Shown here piece after piece: positions 6,724 to 9,029 of a DNA stretch of 9,029 bases. The position numbers and the translations under genes were made by a program. This DNA comes from Bdellovibrionaceae bacterium UBA2351 (GTDB lineage: Bacteria > Bdellovibrionota > Bdellovibrionia > Bdellovibrionales > Bdellovibrionaceae), in assembly GCA_002344565.1 (NCBI GenBank), contig DDTZ01000205.1, positions 1-9,029 on the forward strand, given 5' to 3'. The notes below the pieces were generated by a model. It searched no databases, had not been told where the DNA came from, and saw only the letters and a program-made list of their open reading frames with translations. Within the stretch, counting starts at the first letter, position 1. Each line of letters starts with the position of its first letter.

Positions 6724-7411
6724 GAAAACTATCATTCGCTTTGTTGTCCTGGTTGTTCTTTTAGTTATCGCTGCTGCGATTGTGTTTCGTTTCTTTTTTG
6801 CAGAGCCTAGTCCGCCCACTTCTAAACTCGATGCCCCCCCTCAAGAGCTAGATCATGAAGCCTCAGCAGCGATCACTGACGAAACCGGAGAAAATGGCGT
6901 TGTCGTTGAAAAAACAATTCCTAAAGGAAGTACCTTTAAAGACACTTTGGCGAAATGTTTTCCACACCTAAGTGAGGCGATTAACACCCCAAAAGAGTTT
7001 GTGGATAACTGGAAGTCATTGAACTCGACGGCTGAAGAAGAACCCGATTTTATACACTACTTCTTCAAAGATAAAAATGGTCAAGAAGTCCGCGCACAAA
7101 TCGTTTACACAACAGCAGAAGGCCGCCCCATACGCGAACTAAAAATATTCCGAGTTCTTGAAGATGGCCTACCTGATCCTGTCGAGTTACCGGCTCCTGA
7201 TCGCTATAATCCAAACAACACAACGCTCAGTAAATACATCGATTTCAGCACCGTGTTCGAAACACAAAAGAAATGGTCTGCGAAATCACCGGGCTCATCT
7301 TCTATCGAAGTTGAGGAATCAAACTCGGACGTAACCGAATTTCAATTATTTCAAAAAAATACTATTTTCAGATGTCACGAAGGTGACTGCGAGTGCAAAG
7401 CCGGGAACTAA
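6713..7411 (+). CDS. Single-pass membrane protein with periplasmic domain, unknown function
   Basis: This 232-aa protein has a basic N terminus (MSNKK), one strong membrane helix (about 7-29), a proline- and acid-rich linker (about 31-65), and a soluble domain of about 165 residues that would face the periplasm. The C terminus has a cysteine cluster, CHEGDCEC (C221, C226, C228), with another cysteine at C82; disulfides or metal binding are possible. No family was recognised. Its ATG lies inside the last codons of the preceding secreted hydrolase gene (11-bp overlap) without a strong Shine-Dalgarno, the typical sign of translational coupling, so a partner, anchor or inhibitor role for that protein is a reasonable inference. 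Its TAA shares bases with the convergent diguanylate cyclase stop. Confidence 0.75.
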   Translation: MSNKKTIIRFVVLVVLLVIAAAIVFRFFFAEPSPPTSKLDAPPQELDHEASAAITDETGENGVVVEKTIPKGSTFKDTLAKCFPHLSEAINTPKEFVDNWKSLNSTAEEEPDFIHYFFKDKNGQEVRAQIVYTTAEGRPIRELKIFRVLEDGLPDPVELPAPDRYNPNNTTLSKYIDFSTVFETQKKWSAKSPGSSSIEVEESNSDVTEFQLFQKNTIFRCHEGDCECKAGN

Positions 7412-8493
7412 GCCACGGCTTTTAATTTTTCAGCCACCACAAGTTTGTTGCGGCCTGTATTTTTGGCCTCATACAAAGCTTGGTCACAGCGTTTATATAT
7501 AAGTTCTAATTGGTCGCCGTTGCGCCATTCAGATAAACCAATTGAAACCGTAAACTTGATTTGATGTTCGCCATGAACAAAGGCTTGTTTACGAATTGTT
7601 TCTAAGACATCTTCTGCTTTTTTGATGGCCATATCTATGGAATAATCAGGAAGAAAAATAGAAAACTCTTCACCACCCAAACGAGCGACGACGTCATTTT
7701 CGCGAGTAAATAATTTCCTAATCGTCGCTACACATTCTTTTAAAACAAAATCACCTATATCATGTCCGTAGGTGTCGTTAATTTTTTTAAAATGATCGAT
7801 ATCTAAAATCATCATCACAGACTTGTTATCACCCATATCTGCTGTCGTTGAAAAACTACGAACTTGTTCTTCAAAAAACCGACGGTTATACGCGCCCGTT
7901 AAATGGTCGTGATTCGCGGTATGCTGTGCTTCGGTCAGTTTCTTTTTGAACTGATTTAAATTCTTTTTAATCGAATTCATTCGCTTTTGTTTGTTTGTAT
8001 CTTTCTTATTTTGAACTTCGACATACTTTGAAATAAATTCTTTCGACTTTTCACGCAATTTATCTATTGAATTTGACTCAACCGCATCACGTAATTCTTT
8101 GAATTGTCCGTTGATCATTTGATCGTTGTGCTTTTGGTCTTTAAACTCTTCTTTCAATTGGTCTGCAAATTCCCAGATGATTTTTTTAAAATCTTCAAAT
8201 GCATGCAAAAAATAGGTCGTTTCATCAATACGGTGAGCATTGAAAAATTGACGTAGTTGAAAGAACGTTTCTTCATTTTCCAAGGCGCCCGACTGAATTA
8301 ATTTTTTTGAAAATATGTCCAATTCCTCACGCGCCTGACGAACAGAGAACTTAGGTGTATCTAATAAATTTTTATTATACACATCAATCATAAATAGTAA
8401 GGTCGCAAGCTCCTCTGACATCTTCTCTGGTGCGTGCGTGGACTTATTTTCGACTTCAAATTGCTGTACAATTTTTTTAATCCAGTCTTTCAA
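7408..8493 (-). CDS. Diguanylate cyclase with N-terminal helical region and C-terminal GGDEF domain
   Basis: The enzyme should make cyclic di-GMP from two GTP. The GGDEF domain covers about residues 190-355 of 361. It starts with NHDHLTGAYNRR (194-205), has metal-binding ILDIDHFKKINDTYGH (D231, N239, D240) and an active-site GGEEF at 273-277. An inhibitory I-site RxxD (R264-D267) sits in the usual place, so product feedback is expected. Residues 1-190 contain no membrane helix and no recognised sensor domain. They are helical and charged, with a likely coiled coil at about 140-190 leading into the GGDEF domain, a common way to drive dimerisation. The start is TTG at 8493, chosen because GAGGTG lies 4 nt upstream and the next ATG (residue 25) has no comparable signal. 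Cyclic di-GMP enzymes control predation and motility in Bdellovibrio; which of those this one serves is not visible. Confidence 0.92.
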   Translation of the reverse strand: MKDWIKKIVQQFEVENKSTHAPEKMSEELATLLFMIDVYNKNLLDTPKFSVRQAREELDIFSKKLIQSGALENEETFFQLRQFFNAHRIDETTYFLHAFEDFKKIIWEFADQLKEEFKDQKHNDQMINGQFKELRDAVESNSIDKLREKSKEFISKYVEVQNKKDTNKQKRMNSIKKNLNQFKKKLTEAQHTANHDHLTGAYNRRFFEEQVRSFSTTADMGDNKSVMMILDIDHFKKINDTYGHDIGDFVLKECVATIRKLFTRENDVVARLGGEEFSIFLPDYSIDMAIKKAEDVLETIRKQAFVHGEHQIKFTVSIGLSEWRNGDQLELIYKRCDQALYEAKNTGRNKLVVAEKLKAVA

Positions 8494-8497
8494 AATT

Positions 8498-8503
8498 CAC
8501 CTC
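8498..8503 (-). promoter_or_regulatory. Strong Shine-Dalgarno deciding the TTG start of the diguanylate cyclase
   Basis: On the minus strand GAGGTG is followed by AATT and then TTG at 8493. This is the best ribosome-binding site in the window and outweighs the non-ATG codon in setting the start. Confidence 0.7.
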
Positions 8504-8658
8504 AAAACTAATTCGGATAAAATACACAAATTATTAAGGCGAAATTGACTCCTAGACTGGCACTAAGTCGGTCATTTTCTGGTCAAAACTAGAATTTAAC
8601 ACCCAGCATCTTTTATTTTAATTTGATTTTGAGCCTGCTTTCTACGATTTTTCTAATC

Positions 8659-9029
8659 ATGATTTTTTCGCTGCTTTTCATCCTATTCTCGAGTCCAGCT
8701 TTTTCATCAACGCTTTTTATTGGAAATGGTGGCGAAGTCTATAAAATCAACAATGCCTACTACCTCCGCGACCTCGTTGAAGCCGATGCCCATACTCAGC
8801 CGTATATTCATTGCGCCGAAGGCATTCGCAAAAAACCCAACCTTTCTAAATTATCGGCGCTCGGTATTGATACTAATTTATTAGAACGTAAACTGTGCGA
8901 CTTGGAAACCGTAGTCCCAGGAATGGGCGACATTTTGGCGGCCACAATTAACTTCCACTCTTGGACACTAGTGAACGAAACCTTGGTCCTTCAGGCCGAT
9001 GACGCTCCATTGTTAAAAGTCGCTCACGC
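8659..9029 (+). CDS. Secreted GNGG-type protein, 3' end beyond the window
   Basis: The frame is open from the ATG at 8659 to the edge (123 codons). The N terminus is a hydrophobic signal peptide (about 1-16, SSPAFS) without the usual positive residue. It is followed at once by IGNGGEVYKINNAYYLRDLVE (21-41 region), which resembles the mature N terminus 'GNGG(D/E)...LLDLxE' seen in many short exported hypothetical proteins of Bdellovibrio-like bacteria; this likeness is from memory. Two cysteines (C52, C80) could form a disulfide. No enzyme motif is seen in the visible part. The ATG lacks a clear Shine-Dalgarno, and an upstream in-frame TTG at 8629 is a possible alternative start. It diverges from the diguanylate cyclase across 165 bp, in which no convincing promoter was found on either strand. 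Confidence 0.7.
   Translation, partial: MIFSLLFILFSSPAFSSTLFIGNGGEVYKINNAYYLRDLVEADAHTQPYIHCAEGIRKKPNLSKLSALGIDTNLLERKLCDLETVVPGMGDILAATINFHSWTLVNETLVLQADDAPLLKVAH

Noticed and set aside
8546..8574. TTGACT and nearby TGACT/AGTC partial palindrome as a promoter or operator
   Set aside because: No -10 element at the right distance, and the arms match over only four or five bases.
8502..8591. Direct repeat tcaaaacta at 8502-8510 and 8583-8591 in the divergent region
   Set aside because: Nine bases of AT-rich sequence, 81 bp apart and without symmetry relative to either gene, is compatible with chance.
1..9029. CRISPR array, tRNA/rRNA, IS element or integrase
   Set aside because: No regularly spaced repeats, cloverleaf, rRNA segments or transposase/integrase motifs were found on either strand.

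Overview
The window looks like chromosomal DNA from a predatory-type deltaproteobacterium of the Bdellovibrio group (Bdellovibrionota). This is inferred from the combination of moderate GC, an RNase Y-type nuclease, a GGDEF enzyme, short secreted proteins with a 'GNGG ... LRDLxE' signature, and very compact gene packing. No rRNA, tRNA, phage, IS or CRISPR sequence is present to settle the taxonomy.

Left part (1-2815). The first 50 bases hold the start of a minus-strand gene running off the edge. Next, on the minus strand, come a GlpQ-type glycerophosphodiester phosphodiesterase lipoprotein and, upstream and overlapping it by 20 bp, a small membrane-anchored protein of unknown function. A 42-bp divergent gap separates this pair from a plus-strand 12-TM MFS transporter. 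The gap carries a near-consensus sigma70-type promoter predicting a transporter mRNA leader of only about six bases.

Middle (2804-5406). An ArfB/YaeJ-like GGQ peptidyl-tRNA hydrolase (ribosome rescue) converges on the transporter with a 12-bp overlap. It diverges from an RNase Y homologue (TM anchor, coiled coil, KH-like region, HD domain). The HD residues are kept, but the KH loop that is GREG in canonical RNase Y reads DAEK here. A 514-bp non-coding interval follows. It is dominated by a long inverted repeat (arms about 90 bp, with a perfect 35-bp core, around a GC-rich 76-nt loop) whose arms also contain terminator-like hairpins.

Right part (5407-9029). Two plus-strand genes overlap by 11 bp and are probably translationally coupled: a secreted protein with a Cys-His-Asn papain-like/NlpC-P60-like signature, and a single-pass membrane protein with a periplasmic domain. 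They converge, with stop codons sharing four bases, on a diguanylate cyclase (GGEEF plus RxxD I-site) that starts at TTG behind a strong Shine-Dalgarno. A divergent secreted protein of the GNGG type starts at 8659 and runs off the right edge.

No single operon or recognisable defence or secretion system spans the window. The most unusual items are the giant palindrome, the KH-degenerate RNase Y and the secreted Cys-hydrolase/membrane protein pair.
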